From Mycolicibacterium peregrinum (GTDB taxonomy: Bacteria; Actinomycetota; Actinomycetes; Mycobacteriales; Mycobacteriaceae): a DNA stretch of 64,000 bases. Positions 22,734 through 32,799 of this stretch are shown piece after piece; the first letter of the stretch is position 1; each line of letters begins with the position of its first letter. The position numbers and the translations under genes were made by a program. Location of the stretch: NCBI RefSeq assembly GCF_001665785.1, contig NZ_LZSO01000009.1, forward strand, positions 1 to 64,000, read 5' to 3'. The notes under the pieces were generated by a model. That model did no database searches, was not told the DNA's origin, and saw nothing but the letters and a program-made list of their open reading frames with translations.

Positions 22734-23603
22734 ATGACCACGTTGCAACCGCCTTTCGCCTACAGCCCGATCATCGAACGCCCGCCGATCCGTTGGCCCG
22801 GTGGCGCGAGAGTGGCGGTGTACATCGGACTCAATGTCGAGCATTTCCTCGTCGATCGGCCCTCGACGAGCATCTGGCCCGGGACGGCGGAGCTGACCCC
22901 GGACGCGCTCAACTACGGCTGGCGGGATTACGGCGCGCGGGTGGGGATTTGGCGCACCATCGAGGCCCTCGACCGGCACGGTATCCGTCCCAGCGTGCTG
23001 CTGAACACGTCCGTCATCGAGCATCATCCGCAGATCGTCGCCGCGGGTGTGGAGCGGAACTGGGCGTGGCTGGCGCACGGGCAGACCAACTCGATTCTGC
23101 ACACCGGGTTGGGTGTCGACGAGGAGCGTCGGATTCTCACCTCGATCGCCGACGACATCGCCGATGCGACGGGCCGGCGCCCGCTGGGCTGGATGGGGCC
23201 GGGCCTGACCGAAACCGCGCACACTCCGGACCTGTTGGCCGAACTCGGTTTTCACTATGTCCTCGATTGGACCAACGATGACCAGCCCTATCCGCTGACG
23301 GTCCCTGGCATGTTCAGTGTGCCGTATTCGGTCGAGCTCAACGACCTGCTGATCTTCGGGAAAGGTTTCACCGGGGGTGAATTCGTACAGGTGGTGATCG
23401 ATCAGTATGAGCAGCTACACGCGGATTCGGCCACCAGCGGGCGGGTGATGGCCCTGGCGCTGCACCCGTTCGTGATCGGGCAACCGTTCCGGCACAAGTA
23501 CTTCGATCAGGTTCTGCAGTTCCTGGCCGCTCAGCCCGACGTGTGGTTGACGACCAGCGATGAGATCGCCGCGCATGTGCGCAATGATTGCGAACGCCAG
23601 TAG
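22734..23603 (+). CDS. Polysaccharide deacetylase family protein
   Basis: A 289-residue NodB-homology protein of the PuuE/allantoinase-like branch: GGARVAVYIGLNVEHF, the DYGARVGIWRTIEALDRHGIRPSVLLNTSV segment, EHHPQIVAAGVERNWAWLAHGQTNS, and MGPGLTETAHTPDLLAELGFHYVLDW. The metal-binding Asp of true chitin deacetylases is replaced by Asn (IGLNVEHF), as in the PuuE branch, so a C-N hydrolase on a small substrate is as likely as a glycan deacetylase. No signal peptide, so it is cytoplasmic. It probably has its own promoter in the 59 bp shared with the MerR gene. Confidence 0.8.
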   Translation: MTTLQPPFAYSPIIERPPIRWPGGARVAVYIGLNVEHFLVDRPSTSIWPGTAELTPDALNYGWRDYGARVGIWRTIEALDRHGIRPSVLLNTSVIEHHPQIVAAGVERNWAWLAHGQTNSILHTGLGVDEERRILTSIADDIADATGRRPLGWMGPGLTETAHTPDLLAELGFHYVLDWTNDDQPYPLTVPGMFSVPYSVELNDLLIFGKGFTGGEFVQVVIDQYEQLHADSATSGRVMALALHPFVIGQPFRHKYFDQVLQFLAAQPDVWLTTSDEIAAHVRNDCERQ

Positions 23604-23720
23604 CCGCAGCACGATTGGGCTCGCAATCTGGACCGGCGCTGTGCGGGGTGTCACACTGCGGTAGGGCGGTGGGGCCGCTGAGCGGTGGTCCGCGTCGCCG
23701 AGAACGTCGGGAGGACCACG

Positions 23721-24849
23721 ATGACAGCAATCGCCGGCATCGCGCACCGTGAAAACGGTGCCGCACCACCATCGGTGCCTCTCGCCGAGATCGACCTCGG
23801 ATCGCTCGACTTCTGGAGGACCGACCAGCACCACACTCAACGACGTTCCCGCCGAGATTGCCGAGTTCTTCGGGTCGATGATCACATTGGACGATCCCCG
23901 CCACACCCGGCTGCGGTGCATCGTCAACCGGGCCTTCACACCCAAGGTGATCGCGCGGATCGAGCAGAGCGTGCGGGACAGAGCGCATCGGCTGGTGTCC
24001 GCCATGGTGGGTGCACACCCGGATGGCACCGCGGACTTCGTCGAGGAGGTGGCTTCGCCGCTGCCGCTGCAGATCATCTGCGACATGATGGGCGTCCCGG
24101 AGGAAGATCAGGCCAAGCTCTTTCACTGGACCTCGGTGCTCATGGGGGCCGGGGACGACGAGGTTTCCACCGACGATTTCAGTGGGTATCTGCAGGTGGC
24201 CACCGAGTTGGCCGGCTACGGCGTGGCGTTGGCCGAACAGCGCCGCGCGCATCCCGGAGACGATCTGACGACGAGTCTCGTCGAGGCGGAAGTCGGCGGA
24301 GAACGGTTGTCGTCCAACGAGATCGCGTCCTTCTTCATTCTGCTGACGGCGGCGGGCAACGATACGACCCGCAACGCCATCAGTCATGGCATGGTGGCGC
24401 TGAGCCGCTATCCCGACGAACGCGCCAGGTGGTGGAACGACTTCGATGCGGTATCGCCGACGGCGGTCGAAGAGATCGTTCGGTGGGCGTCACCGATCAT
24501 CTTCATGCGGCGCACACTCACCGAGGGCGTGGAGCGCAGCGGCGTTCAGATGAAGGCGGGAGACAAGGTCTCGATGTGGTACAACTCGGCCAACCGTGAC
24601 GAGCAGATCTTCGCCGACCCGTGGCGGTTCGACGTGCTGAGAAATCCCAATCCGCACATCGGGTTCGGCGGCGGCGGAGTGCACTTCTGTCTGGGGGCCA
24701 ACCTTGCCCGGCGGGAGATCCGGGTGGCCTTCGACGAACTGCGTCGCCAGGTTCCCGACATCGTGGCGATCGGCGAACCGGCCATCCTGCGCTCGGCGTT
24801 CGTGCACGGCGTCAAACACCTGCCGGTCGCGTGGACCGCGGTTGACTAG
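23721..24849 (+). pseudogene. Cytochrome P450, broken by an out-of-frame internal deletion
   Basis: The reading frame from ATG 23721 encodes a normal mycobacterial P450 N terminus (MTAIAGIAHRENG...LAEIDLGSLDFW) and then loses sense at about 23817. From about 23824 a different frame continues PTSTTLNDVPAEIAEFFGSM and runs to 24849. It includes the I-helix TAAGNDTTRNA, EEIVRWASP, and the heme-binding FGGGGVHFCLGANLAR. About 45-60 residues normally found between these parts are missing. The deletion shifts the frame, so no intact P450 can be made. A start inside the second frame at 23749 gives a junk N terminus. The 3' end overlaps the convergent reductase gene by 38 bp. Confidence 0.8.
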
Positions 24850-25861
24850 CGCGAAGTTCCTCGAACTCGTGGGTCCGCCGGGGATTCGTAGCCGGTCCGA
24901 GCTTCTTGAGGGCGGCGGTCGCGTCCAGTGAGCGCACCGGGCGGCCCACCCGGGCATGTTCGGCGGTGACTCGCTGGATCAATTCGTTGACGGGGGCCTG
25001 CAGACCGTGCAGGCGGGCCTGAAGCACGACCTCACCGTTGAACCAGTCGGTTTCGACCTGCGTGTGGCCCCGGGCCACGCTCTGCCACGTGGAGCTCAAA
25101 TAGTCGTCGTTGACGCTGCCCTGCAGTAGATCCCCGCGCCGTAGTGCATCCTGTTCGGCGGTGACGAAGGGAATGCCGGCTGCGGTGAGCACACGTTCGG
25201 CCTCCGTACGGGCGCGGGCGACGAGTTCGTCGGCGTCGGGTCCGGGACGGTATGCCGCGATCACGCCATTGCCCAGGTTGGCGATCAGCTTGCGGTGTTT
25301 CCACGCCATGACATCGTCGCGTACCGACGAACTGAACCCGGACGCGCGGAGCGTGGCGGCGACCTGTTCGGCCGGCTCGTCATGGCCGGTGGGGTAGCGG
25401 CCGAGATCGAGGATCCCCGCCACCGGGTGGCTCTGTTGAATGACCACACCGGGGTCGAGGTGAGCTGCCGGGAGCATCACGGTGACGCCGTATACATTGG
25501 CAAAACTCCGCAGCGCGGCAGGCTCGTTGGCCACTCCGTTCTGGGCGGTGAACACCGGGGTCTCCGGCGGAGCGTGAGCGCTGAGATCATCCAGGGCCAA
25601 GGCGGTTTGGTGACTCTTGACCGCGAGTATCACCACCGGGTCGGCCGACCAGTCGACGTCGCGGGCGCTCGGTGCGGCCGGGAGCGCCACTGCATCGGTA
25701 CCGGCCTGTGTCACCAGCGTGAGGCCGCGGGCGCGGATTGCGGAGAGGTGTTCGCCGCGGGCGACAGCGGTCACGGCGAACCCGGCGAGTCGCAACCGAG
25801 CGGCAATCACACCACCGATCGCACCTACCCCGTACACCACCAGCGGCCGGGACGTTGTCAC
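24812..25861 (-). CDS. Ketopantoate reductase-like (PanE/ApbA) dehydrogenase
   Basis: A 349-residue two-domain NADPH-dependent reductase. The Rossmann motif VVYGVGAIGGVIAARL is at the N terminus, with VVILAVKSHQT and TAQNGVANE. The catalytic Lys is in MAWKHRKLIANLGNGV, and the C-terminal ApbA domain has DYLSSTWQSVARGHTQVETDWFNGEVV. It starts at GTG 25861 overlapping the LysR stop by 4 bp, so it is in that operon. It has an unusual length and an Arg-rich tail. With no pan genes nearby, a catabolic 2-oxoacid or 2-keto substrate is more likely than pantothenate synthesis. Confidence 0.82.
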   Translation of the reverse strand: MTTSRPLVVYGVGAIGGVIAARLRLAGFAVTAVARGEHLSAIRARGLTLVTQAGTDAVALPAAPSARDVDWSADPVVILAVKSHQTALALDDLSAHAPPETPVFTAQNGVANEPAALRSFANVYGVTVMLPAAHLDPGVVIQQSHPVAGILDLGRYPTGHDEPAEQVAATLRASGFSSSVRDDVMAWKHRKLIANLGNGVIAAYRPGPDADELVARARTEAERVLTAAGIPFVTAEQDALRRGDLLQGSVNDDYLSSTWQSVARGHTQVETDWFNGEVVLQARLHGLQAPVNELIQRVTAEHARVGRPVRSLDATAALKKLGPATNPRRTHEFEELRASQPRSTRPAGV

Positions 25862-26790
25862 GATGCGACACCCAGCGAGTCGGTGGGCTGTCCGGGCAGC
25901 GCCTGGTCAGCAATCGCCCGCAATGTCCGCAAGATCAGCGCGATGTTCGGATCGCGTTGCCTGCCGGCGCGGACGACCGCACTGATGGTGCGGCCGCCGA
26001 GAGTGAGGTCGTCCACGAGCAGTCCTGCCAGCCTGGAGGGAACCGACAACCGGGGCACAATGGCCGACGCTACCTCGGTGGCCGCCAGCTCGCAGATGTT
26101 CTGGGCGCCGATCAGCCGATGCTTGACCTGTGGGGTGAACCCGGCGCTCTGGCATGCATGCGTCGCGGCGATCTCCAGACCGGAGCCCTGAGGGCCGGTC
26201 ACCCAGAATCCGTCGGCCAGGGCGGACAGGCCCTGAGTGCGGATTCTCAGGTGGGACTGCGTGGGCGCCAGCAGCACGTGTGGTTCGAACAGCAACGGCA
26301 CGGTGGTCAGTCCGCCGACGGAGTCCGGCCCGAGGACGTCGTACTGGCAGGTGATCGCGACGTCGACCTCACTCTGACGCAGCAGGCGCAGCGCGCCCGA
26401 ACTCGTGTCCTGCTGAACCTGCACACGCAGATCCGGCTCGGCGGTGCTGAGCCGTTGCATCAGGGGAACGGCCAGCGTCGGAATCCCCATGTTGAACGTG
26501 GCGATAGCGACCTGCCCTGCGACGCGGTCCCTGGTTTCGGCAACCGCGCTCATGGCGTCGTCGACGGCGGCCAGCACGCGACGCACATGCTCGGCGAGGA
26601 CCTGGCCGCTGCGGGTCAGTCCGAGGGTTCGTCCGTCCCGACGGAAGAGGACTGCGCCTGCTTCTTCCTCCAGGACGCGAAGCTGTTGGGATACTGCAGA
26701 ACTCGTGATGTTGCGATGATCGGCCACGGCGGTCACCGAGCCGAGGTCTGCGAGATCGGACAGCAGCATCATCCGACGTAAGTCCAGCAT
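25858..26790 (-). CDS. LysR-family regulator
   Basis: A 310-residue LysR regulator. ATG 26790 is chosen for its AGGAGG seven bases upstream and the proper N terminus MLDLRRMMLLSDLADLGSVTAVA. The winged helix includes NITSSAVSQQLRVLEEEAGAVLFRR, and the substrate-binding domain follows (VAIATFNMGIPTLAVPLMQRL). It diverges from the TauD-type dioxygenase gene 297 bp away and leads an operon with the PanE-like gene. It is the obvious candidate controller of the organosulfur genes, possibly sensing a sulfur-starvation signal as Cbl/CysB do; that is inference. Confidence 0.9.
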   Translation of the reverse strand: MLDLRRMMLLSDLADLGSVTAVADHRNITSSAVSQQLRVLEEEAGAVLFRRDGRTLGLTRSGQVLAEHVRRVLAAVDDAMSAVAETRDRVAGQVAIATFNMGIPTLAVPLMQRLSTAEPDLRVQVQQDTSSGALRLLRQSEVDVAITCQYDVLGPDSVGGLTTVPLLFEPHVLLAPTQSHLRIRTQGLSALADGFWVTGPQGSGLEIAATHACQSAGFTPQVKHRLIGAQNICELAATEVASAIVPRLSVPSRLAGLLVDDLTLGGRTISAVVRAGRQRDPNIALILRTLRAIADQALPGQPTDSLGVAS

Positions 26791-27087
26791 CAGGCACCTC
26801 CTGCGAGCTGATGATCGCAGAACAGATCGGTGCCGCCGCTGACAGGCGCGGCAGGTTGGGCCCGTCGCACCGCCCTGATCAGGGGTTTGTGACACGCCGG
26901 GCGCAGGAATCACGTCGGTTGTAATTCTCGCGCCCGCGGGCGGTGCCTGAGATGTTAAGTCGCACTGAAAGGTTCCGGTAGCCACAGACGCTTGTTCACC
27001 ACCACCCGCGCGTCGATTCTGACCTGAGCGAGACGCTCAAGGACGCCTCGCCAGCCCACCATCACGCCACCACAAGGGAGTCCACAG
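26791..27087. promoter_or_regulatory. Divergent promoter region, LysR / dioxygenase
   Basis: A gene-free 297 bp between divergent start codons. AAGGGAG lies about 8 bases before the dioxygenase ATG. I see no strong dyad, only loosely T-N11-A-like spacing, so a LysR site is assumed from the layout and not demonstrated. Confidence 0.35.
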
Positions 27088-28026
27088 ATGACTGATGTCA
27101 CCGAAAAGCCGCTCACCGATACGGGTCTGGACATCGTGCCCGTAGCCGGCTACATCGGCGCCGAGGTCCGCGGTGTCGATCTGCGCGGCGAGTTGGAGAG
27201 CAGCGTCGTGGACGAGATCCGCGATGCGCTGCACACCTACAAGGTGATCTTCTTCCGTGATCAGGAGATCGGGCACGCCGAACAGATCGCCTTCGCGCGG
27301 AAGTTCGGCAAGGTGACACCGGCCCATCCGCATGAGGAGGAGCCGCCGGAGGGTTTCCCCGAGATCCTGCCGATCGACAGCCGCCGCTACGAGCGCCATC
27401 TGGGCCGCAAGCGCACCTCCTACGACAGCAGCTGGCACACCGACGTCACCGCACTCGTGAACCCGCCCGCCGCATCGATCCTGCGCGCGCACATCTTGCC
27501 GCCCTACGGCGGTGACACGGCATGGACCAACCTCGTTGCGGCGTACGAGAACCTGCCCAAGGAGTTGCGAGATTTCGCCGACAAGCTCGATATCAAGCAC
27601 CAGTTCAACGCCCGTGCGGAGGCCGGCAGCCAGCGTGACCGAAAGGTTCGTGAGGCAAACCTGGTGACCTATCACCCCGCCGTCCGGGTGCATCCGGTCA
27701 CGGGGGAGCGTGCATTGTTCGTCAGCCCAGGATTCACCCGCGGCGCCCGTGAGATCCGCGGTTACTCGCCGACACAGAGCGAGGCGATCCTCAAGCTGCT
27801 GTGGGATGAGGCGACCCGCACCGAATACACGGTCCGGTTCCGCTGGGCTCCGGGCAGCATCGCCTTCTGGGACAACCGGGCTACCGCGCACCTGGCTATC
27901 CCAGACGCCGGCCACCTCGACTACGACCGGGTGCTCTATCGCGTCACGCTCGAGGGAGATGTCCCCGCAGGCGTCGACGGACGTGTCTCCGAGTCCGTTT
28001 CCGGCGAGCCGTTTTTCGGATCCTGA
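27088..28026 (+). CDS. TauD/TfdA-family Fe(II)/2-oxoglutarate dioxygenase
   Basis: A 312-residue dioxygenase with the facial triad intact: WHTDVT (His and Asp, about residues 116-118) and RATAHLAI (His near 270), plus the 2-oxoglutarate-binding Arg in RVLYRVTLEGD. The start at ATG 27088 has a good AAGGGAG. The family cleaves taurine, alkanesulfonates, alkyl sulfates or phenoxy-acids; the closest known mycobacterial type is the alkylsulfatase Rv3406/AtsK. Neighbours for flavin-dependent desulfonation and an ABC importer point to sulfur acquisition. The first gene of a three-gene operon. Confidence 0.9.
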   Translation: MTDVTEKPLTDTGLDIVPVAGYIGAEVRGVDLRGELESSVVDEIRDALHTYKVIFFRDQEIGHAEQIAFARKFGKVTPAHPHEEEPPEGFPEILPIDSRRYERHLGRKRTSYDSSWHTDVTALVNPPAASILRAHILPPYGGDTAWTNLVAAYENLPKELRDFADKLDIKHQFNARAEAGSQRDRKVREANLVTYHPAVRVHPVTGERALFVSPGFTRGAREIRGYSPTQSEAILKLLWDEATRTEYTVRFRWAPGSIAFWDNRATAHLAIPDAGHLDYDRVLYRVTLEGDVPAGVDGRVSESVSGEPFFGS

Positions 28027-28042
28027 AGAAAGAAGACAATCG

Positions 28043-29073
<1,031 letters not shown>

Positions 29074-29077
<4 letters not shown>

Positions 29078-29871
29078 CCGTCATCGCGCGCTACGGCGAC
29101 ATCGACGCGGTGCTCGGCGTGCACAGCGAGACACTGGCGCTGCAACTGGCGCATCGGTCGGTGCGCAAGTTCACGGCGGAACCGGTGACCGATGAGCAGC
29201 TCTCGGCGCTGGTCGCCGCCGCCCAATCGGCGTCGACCAGCTCGAATCTGCAACCGTGGAGCGTGATCGCCGTCCGCGATCCGCAGCGCAAGGCACGGCT
29301 CGCCGCGTTGGCCAACAACCAGCAGTTCATCAACGAGGCACCGCTGTTTCTGGTCTGGGTTGCCGATCTCGGGCGGGCGCGCCGGTTGGCGCAACGGTCC
29401 GGGGCGGCGCTGGACGGTGCGGACTACCTGGAAACCACGATCATCGGGTTCGTCGACACCGCATTGGCGGCCCAGAACGCCGTCGTGGCCGCCGAATCAC
29501 TGGGTTTGGGAACAGTGTTCGTCGGGGCGGTCCGCAACCACCCGGAAGCGGTGGCGGCCGAGTTGGGCCTGCCGCCACACGCGGTGGCGACGTTCGGCCT
29601 CGCCGTCGGCACACCCGATCCGACCGAGAATGCCGGGATCAAACCACGGCTGCCGCAGGCCGCGGTGCTGCACCGTGAGCAGTACGACGCACAGTCCGCG
29701 GATTCCCATGTGCCCGACTACGACGAACGGCTGGCGATCTACAACACCCGCTACGGCCTGTCGGGCAGCTGGAGCGAGCGGGTGTTGAGCCGGCTGGCCG
29801 GACCGCATTCGCTGTCCGGGCGGCACCGGCTGCGTGAGCAACTGGAACGCCTGGGCCTGCCTTCGCGCTGA
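29074..29871 (+). CDS. NfsA-like nitroreductase-family oxidoreductase
   Basis: A 265-residue FMN-dependent NAD(P)H oxidoreductase. RSVRKFTAEPVTDEQLSALVAAAQSASTSSNLQPWSVI is the FMN-binding start of the family. ESLGLGTVFVGAVRN and FGLAVGTPDP follow, with the C-terminal KPRLPQAAVLHREQY that is NfsA-type. GTG 29074 overlaps the upstream stop. In this setting it might provide reduced flavin for the monooxygenases at 29.9-38.6 kb, which is inference. A long perfect inverted repeat follows it. Confidence 0.9.
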
Positions 29872-29885
29872 CCTTCGTCCCGTTC

Positions 29886-29931
29886 GTCACGCTAGCGTGG
29901 CTCCCGACGCCGGGAGCCACGCTAGCGTGAC
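29886..29931. terminator. Perfect 21-bp inverted repeat (bidirectional terminator or REP-like)
   Basis: Arms at 29886-29906 and 29911-29931 are exact reverse complements around ACGC; each arm contains CACGCTAGCGTG, itself a palindrome. It sits in the 79-bp gap between two convergent genes. No T-run follows, so it may be an extended hairpin terminator or a dispersed palindromic repeat. Confidence 0.7.
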
Positions 29932-29950
29932 AAAGCGCAGCCAAAAGGCG

Positions 29951-31162
29951 TCAGAAGAAACCGGTGTCGGGCAGCCCGGCCCCGTTGACCGCGATGTCTC
30001 CGAGCACCCGAGCCTTGTAGACGGTGGGGTTGTGGGAGAACAGGGTGCGAAGGTTGCGCCAGTGCCGGTCCAGGTGCGACGCTGACCGCACCGACGAGGC
30101 GCCACCCGCGTCGAAGATGCGTGAGGCCGCCCGCAGGGCGGGCTGCTCGATGGCCACCTTCACCCGCGCGGCGGCCACGGCGCCCCGATCCTCCAAGCGG
30201 GCATCGATCCCGCTGACCCGCGCGGTGTCCAGCGCCGGGGCCAACTCGGTCGCCGCCCGCAGCACCAGCGCCTCGGCGGTGTAGGCCACCGCATCGATCT
30301 CCCCGACGATCTCCAGCAACTGGGGGTCTGATGAGGGGGTGTCGGTGGTGGCGAAGGTGTAGGTGCGGTGGCGATCACGGACCAGAGCGGCGGCCTCCTC
30401 GGTCAGAGACTTCAGGATTCCGGCCGCGATCGCGTGCAGATACAGCTGCACCAGCGCGCCGCGCGCCCGGTCCACCCCCACATTCGTACCGATCGGCAAC
30501 ACCTCGTCTTCGTGCACCGCGACGTCCTCGAATATGGTTGTCCCACTGCCGGTGTGGCGTTGACCGATGCCGTCCCAGTCGTCCGCGTGGACGATCCCGG
30601 CCCGGTCCGCCGGAACCACCGCGGCCACCGGGGCGCCGTTCTCGTCTTCAGCGGTGGCACGCACGTAGTCGGAGAACTGGGCGCCGGTGCTGTAGAACTT
30701 GCGGCCGTTCAGCCGCAGCCCGTCAGCGGAGCGCACCAGCTTCGTGTCATAGGCCTGGCCACCCACGCGGGTGGTGGTGAGCTCAGAGCTCACCCCTCCG
30801 ATCAGGTGACCCTCGGCCACCACCGTCAGCCACCGCTCCTTGGCCTGGCTGCCTGGGACCCGCTGCAGCTCCTCGACTGTCGCGTAGTGCACCCGCAGGA
30901 TATGGGCCAGGTCGGGGTCGGCCTCCGCCAGCCTGATCGCCAGGTCGAAGAATTCGGGCACCGTGTAACCGCCGCCGAGTTCTCCGGACAGTCTTACCGC
31001 TCCCAGGCGGTGCTGGCGCACCAGTTCCAATCCGTGCGTGGGTGGTTCGTGTCCGCCTTCGTCCAGGCGCCTGCGGTAGTCGGCGGCGATCGCGTGGAGC
31101 ACCCCCTGCAGCTGTTGTCCCCGCGGAACGGCGCGTGCCGTCAGTACCGAGTCAATGGTCAT
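29951..31162 (-). CDS. DszC/SfnB-like acyl-CoA dehydrogenase-fold flavoprotein
   Basis: A 403-residue protein. ATG 31162 is chosen (AAAGG about 10 bases upstream); a TTG at 31171 adds three residues. It has the acyl-CoA dehydrogenase fold: LSGELGGGYTVPEFFDLAIRLAEADPDLAHIL, GGVSSELTTTRVGGQAYDTKL, LNGRKFYSTGAQFSDYV, and a C-terminal helical domain ending DRHWRNLRTLFSHNPTVYKARVLGDIAVNG. This last signature is that of sulfone/sulfide monooxygenases (DszC, SfnB), which use FMNH2 and O2 and lack the acyl-CoA catalytic Glu. It is the last gene of the ABC transporter operon, which supports oxidation of an imported organosulfur compound. Confidence 0.87.
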   Translation of the reverse strand: MTIDSVLTARAVPRGQQLQGVLHAIAADYRRRLDEGGHEPPTHGLELVRQHRLGAVRLSGELGGGYTVPEFFDLAIRLAEADPDLAHILRVHYATVEELQRVPGSQAKERWLTVVAEGHLIGGVSSELTTTRVGGQAYDTKLVRSADGLRLNGRKFYSTGAQFSDYVRATAEDENGAPVAAVVPADRAGIVHADDWDGIGQRHTGSGTTIFEDVAVHEDEVLPIGTNVGVDRARGALVQLYLHAIAAGILKSLTEEAAALVRDRHRTYTFATTDTPSSDPQLLEIVGEIDAVAYTAEALVLRAATELAPALDTARVSGIDARLEDRGAVAAARVKVAIEQPALRAASRIFDAGGASSVRSASHLDRHWRNLRTLFSHNPTVYKARVLGDIAVNGAGLPDTGFF

Positions 31163-31167
31163 CGATG

Positions 31168-32799
31168 TCAATCCTTTCCGGTGGTTGCGGCCGATGCGTC
31201 GTCGATCCAGGCGTTGTAGAACCAGGGCACCGAGTTGGCCGCGTTGGCGAATCCCCGCACCCGTGGGGCGACGGCGAAAATCTGGGTGTCTTCGAGCAGC
31301 GGGATGGAGTACGCGTTGTCGATGACGTAGTTGTTGTATTCCTCAAGCACTTTCAGGCGCTGGGCCGGATCGGTGGCTTCGATCTGGGCGTGCAGCATGC
31401 GATCGATCGCGGGGTCCGCGCCATCGAGGGCATACAGATCGCCGCCCTTGCTGTCGTAGTTCTGCCACAACCGCACCGGGTCGGCGGTGGGCCAGCCGTT
31501 GCGCCGCAGACCCACCGAATCCTCGACGCTGGCGGTGGGGTAGTTGGCGAAGTCGGTCTGGCGGATCACCAACCGGATACCCAGGCGCCGCAACTGGCGC
31601 TGGATCAGTTCGTACATGGGCTTGGCCGTGTGGTCGTAGACGTCCACATAGATCTTCACGGCCAACTCTTGTTCGCCCTTGACCCGATAGCCGTCGGCGT
31701 TGAGGTGGGTCCATCCGGAGGCCTCGAGGTGCCGGATGGCCTCGCTCGGGTCGTAGCGGACGGCATCGCTGCGATCGGTGTAGCCGGGGAAGCCTTTGGT
31801 GACGATGTTCTGGGCCGGTTGCCAGTTGTCGGAGTAGAGGGTGTGCAGGATCTCGTTGCGGTCGATGCCGAAGCCGATCGCCGTGCGCACGTTGATGTCC
31901 CGCATGAACGGCGCGGTCTGACGGACATCGAGGGTGTTGGCGAGCCCGGGGGTGCGCAGACCGCGGACGTCGAAACCCTCCCTGGACAGCAGGCGCTCGT
32001 CCGGGGGCTGGGAGTAGCGGATGGCGTCGGCCTGCCCGGCTCGCAGGGCACCCACCCGGACGCTGTCTTCGGTCACCGGGATGACGGTGACGGTGTCCAG
32101 GTAAGCCTCGCCCTGATGCGGTGCGGTCACCGGTGCCCAGTTGTATCCCCGGCGTTTGGACAGCACGATCTGCTTGTCCGGGATCTCCGAGGTCGCGACG
32201 AACGGCCCTGAGCCGATCAGGTTGGTGACGACGGACTGCTGTTCCTTGGTGGCGTCGATCGTGGCATCGGCGACCAGGCCCGAGGTGTTCAGCGACAGCA
32301 CCGCGATGAATGGCGCATATGGCTTGCGCAGTGTGACACGGACGGTGCGGTGTGCGGGGTCGGCCGTGATCGAGTCGACCTCCGGGAAATAGGTGTTGCG
32401 CGTGATGCCCTTGTCTTTGTCTCCGTTGGCTTCCCACTCCAGGTTCCGACGCACGGACGCGGCGTCGACGGGTTGACCGTTGCTGTACGTGGCGCCTTCG
32501 CGGATGGTGAATTCGTATATGCGCTTGGACGGGTCGACGGTCCACTTCTGCGCGATCCACGGCACGAAATCGAACGTCTTCGGGTCCTGGTAGACGAGGC
32601 GGTCCAGCATCTGGTCCTTGAGCAGGCTGTTCTGCCAATAGCTGACCTGGATCTGCAGAGAGGCCGGTGCCTCGGCGTCCAGGTAGGTCAGGTTACCGCC
32701 GCGAGTGCCGGGCGCCCCGGTGGGCGACGGCGCATCGGAGCACGCGCTCACGGAACCAGCCACGATCAGCGCCGCGGCCAGCACGCGTCGGATCATCAC
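31168..32799 (-). CDS. ABC transporter substrate-binding lipoprotein (family 5, Dpp/Opp type)
   Basis: A 543-residue solute-binding lipoprotein; the signal peptide MMIRRVLAAALIVAGSVSAC ends in a lipobox with Cys20. The mature domain shows family-5 features: GGNLTYLDAEAPASLQIQ, YEFTIREGATYSNGQPVDAASVRRNLEW, GSGPFVATSEIP and DINVRTAIGFGIDRNEILHTLY. It would capture the substrate outside the membrane for the two permeases and the double ATPase encoded upstream. The family binds peptides, nickel or small organics. The flanking flavin monooxygenases suggest a sulfur-containing substrate. The start overlaps the ATPase gene stop by 4 bp. Confidence 0.92.
   Translation of the reverse strand: MMIRRVLAAALIVAGSVSACSDAPSPTGAPGTRGGNLTYLDAEAPASLQIQVSYWQNSLLKDQMLDRLVYQDPKTFDFVPWIAQKWTVDPSKRIYEFTIREGATYSNGQPVDAASVRRNLEWEANGDKDKGITRNTYFPEVDSITADPAHRTVRVTLRKPYAPFIAVLSLNTSGLVADATIDATKEQQSVVTNLIGSGPFVATSEIPDKQIVLSKRRGYNWAPVTAPHQGEAYLDTVTVIPVTEDSVRVGALRAGQADAIRYSQPPDERLLSREGFDVRGLRTPGLANTLDVRQTAPFMRDINVRTAIGFGIDRNEILHTLYSDNWQPAQNIVTKGFPGYTDRSDAVRYDPSEAIRHLEASGWTHLNADGYRVKGEQELAVKIYVDVYDHTAKPMYELIQRQLRRLGIRLVIRQTDFANYPTASVEDSVGLRRNGWPTADPVRLWQNYDSKGGDLYALDGADPAIDRMLHAQIEATDPAQRLKVLEEYNNYVIDNAYSIPLLEDTQIFAVAPRVRGFANAANSVPWFYNAWIDDASAATTGKD

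Noticed and set aside
23685..24599. 304-codon frame running through the P450 region as a separate protein
   Set aside because: Only its first 33 codons from ATG 23721 resemble a protein; the rest is an Arg-rich wrong-frame reading of the P450.
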